Of a stretch of DNA of 64,000 nt, positions 62,967 through 64,000 are shown one piece after another; the stretch's first letter is position 1; every line of letters starts with the position of its first letter. The stretch covers positions 434,001 through 498,000 of the forward strand of contig MU271153.1 in the NCBI GenBank assembly GCA_021432605.1, written 5' to 3'. The stretch comes from Coniochaeta sp. PMI_546. Its lineage: Eukaryota; Ascomycota; Sordariomycetes; Coniochaetales; Coniochaetaceae. Made by a program: the position numbers and the translations under genes. The notes under the pieces are model-generated. The model was not told the DNA's origin. It was given only the letters and a program-made list of their open reading frames with translations, and did not search any database.

Positions 62967-64000
62967 ATGATCAGTCCCGAACGCAATACGCCGGTTTCGG
63001 CCAATTGGAAATGCATTCTCATCTGCCTCCTCGTCTCCATGGCGAACTGCCAGTACGGCTTTGACACGAACGCCCTGGCCGGTTTCCAGGCGATGATCGG
63101 CTTCCTCGAGATCTTTGGCTACAAGGACCCAAAGTCCGCCTCGGGCTGGAACATCCGTACCGCACCGCAGCAGCTCATCAGCTCGTTCCTCAACGTCGGC
63201 ACCATCATCGGCACCCTCTTCACCGTCCCATTCGCGCACAGGTACGGACGCAAGCCCGCCATCTGGGTAGCCTGCGCCTTCTCCTTTATCGCCTGCTCGG
63301 TCCAGGTCGGGACGACCACGTTGGGGGGGCTGTACGCCGGCCGCATCCTTCTAGGCATCGCCAACGGCTTCTTCATCACCTTTTCAAATGTCTACACCGT
63401 TGAGGCTGCGCCGCCGCACCTCCGCGGCATGATTGTCAGCTTCTTCGGGCTGTGGGTCAACATCGGCAGCGTCCTCGGCTCCGTGTGCGACAACTACACC
63501 AAGAACCACCTCGACAAGCTCGCTTACCAGATCCCCTTGGCAGCGCTATTCGCCGTCCCGACCCTGCTCACCGTCTTGATGCTCCTCGTGCCCGAGAGTC
63601 CTCGCTGGCTCCTCGTGCAGAACCGGTCGGAGGAGGCGCGAGCCGCTCTCGCTCGGCTGCGAGGATCGTCGCTCCGCCAAGACCTGCTAGAGGAGGAATT
63701 TGTCGAGATGCAGCGCGGCATTGCCGAGGAGCAGGAGCTCGCATCCTCGGTCTCCGTGCTCGACATGTTTAGGGGCACCAACCTCCGTCGCACCCTCATC
63801 TCGGTCGGTGCGGTCGTCTGCCACGCTGCCACGGGCCTGTGGTTCATCTTGTCGTTTGGAACCTACTTCTTCCAGGCGGCCGGCCTCAACAAGCCGTTCG
63901 TGGCCTCCATCCTCGGCACCGTGCTGGGCTTCGCCGGCGCGCTGGTCGGTATGTTCCTCACGCTGAAGGTCTTTGGCCGCCGCCCGATGATGATGATCGG
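62967..64000 (+). CDS. MFS sugar-type transporter, 3' end outside window
   Basis: The frame is open from the ATG at 62967 to the window edge, 344 residues visible and no intron. The start MISPERNTPVSANWKCILIC puts a short cytosolic tail before helix 1 (LICLLVSMANCQYGFDTNAL). Sugar-porter signatures: RYGRKPAIW (loop 2-3), AGRILLGIANGFF, EAAPPHLRGMIVSF (loop 4-5) and PESPRWLL after helix 6, then the central cytosolic loop and helices 7-8 up to KVFGRRPMMMIG. It belongs to the hexose/maltose/quinate-type sugar transporter family of the plasma membrane. The substrate cannot be read from sequence; lactose, maltose-like and quinate-like subfamilies all remain possible. Divergent from the aconitase-like gene, so import and metabolism of one compound may be coupled. 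Confidence 0.9.
   Translation, partial: MISPERNTPVSANWKCILICLLVSMANCQYGFDTNALAGFQAMIGFLEIFGYKDPKSASGWNIRTAPQQLISSFLNVGTIIGTLFTVPFAHRYGRKPAIWVACAFSFIACSVQVGTTTLGGLYAGRILLGIANGFFITFSNVYTVEAAPPHLRGMIVSFFGLWVNIGSVLGSVCDNYTKNHLDKLAYQIPLAALFAVPTLLTVLMLLVPESPRWLLVQNRSEEARAALARLRGSSLRQDLLEEEFVEMQRGIAEEQELASSVSVLDMFRGTNLRRTLISVGAVVCHAATGLWFILSFGTYFFQAAGLNKPFVASILGTVLGFAGALVGMFLTLKVFGRRPMMMI

Overview
The window is nuclear DNA of a filamentous ascomycete (Pezizomycotina, most likely Sordariomycetes). The evidence is short spliceosomal introns (about 45-135 bp) with GTRNGN donors and CTRAY-like branch sites, strong G/C bias at third codon positions that creates long antisense shadow frames, and typical fungal families (Rxt3, DUF829/PaxU-like, FHA-kinase, Zn2Cys6 factor, sedolisin, asco-laccase). 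I modelled 25 complete or partial protein-coding genes by joining exons so that reading phase is preserved at every splice. I found no rRNA, tRNA, CRISPR array, LTR element or intact transposon.

Layout. 1-1.8 kb: 3' part of a secreted sedolisin peptidase. 4.4-9.4 kb: the Rxt3 histone-deacetylase-complex subunit and the succinate dehydrogenase assembly factor SDHAF4. 11-16 kb: an FHA-domain protein kinase, a DUF829 hydrolase-like protein and a small Cys-rich protein. 17.9-19.9 kb: an unknown gene followed by a same-frame, coding-like 120-codon extension beyond its stop. 21.3-23.2 kb: ribosome-biogenesis helicase HAS1. 24.8-25.5 kb: a small secreted Cys-rich protein with a Kex2-type pro-region. 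27.4-30.3 kb: 6-phosphofructo-2-kinase/fructose-2,6-bisphosphatase and HRI1. 31.2-36.4 kb: a 1262-residue low-complexity protein and a small membrane protein. 39-43 kb: a type II membrane SGNH-like protein and the CLN3/Btn1 vacuolar protein. 43.2-52 kb: secreted proteins, an RS-repeat membrane protein, a GH5 endoglucanase with an X2 module and an APH/RIO-like kinase. 53.2-64 kb: laccase, Zn2Cys6 regulator, NmrA-like reductase, single-chain aconitase-superfamily dehydratase and an MFS sugar-type transporter.

How the parts relate. The first 43 kb is mostly housekeeping genes (chromatin, respiration, rRNA processing, glycolytic control, vacuole) interspersed with secreted proteins. From 43 kb on, secreted and accessory genes dominate. 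The last 11 kb looks like a candidate co-regulated metabolic cluster: a pathway-type zinc-cluster regulator divergent from an NADPH-reductase-like gene, next to an unusual aconitase/isopropylmalate-dehydratase paralogue and a transporter, with a laccase on the other flank. That grouping is inference from position and family, not proof of a pathway. All exon joins are predictions from sequence and need transcript support.
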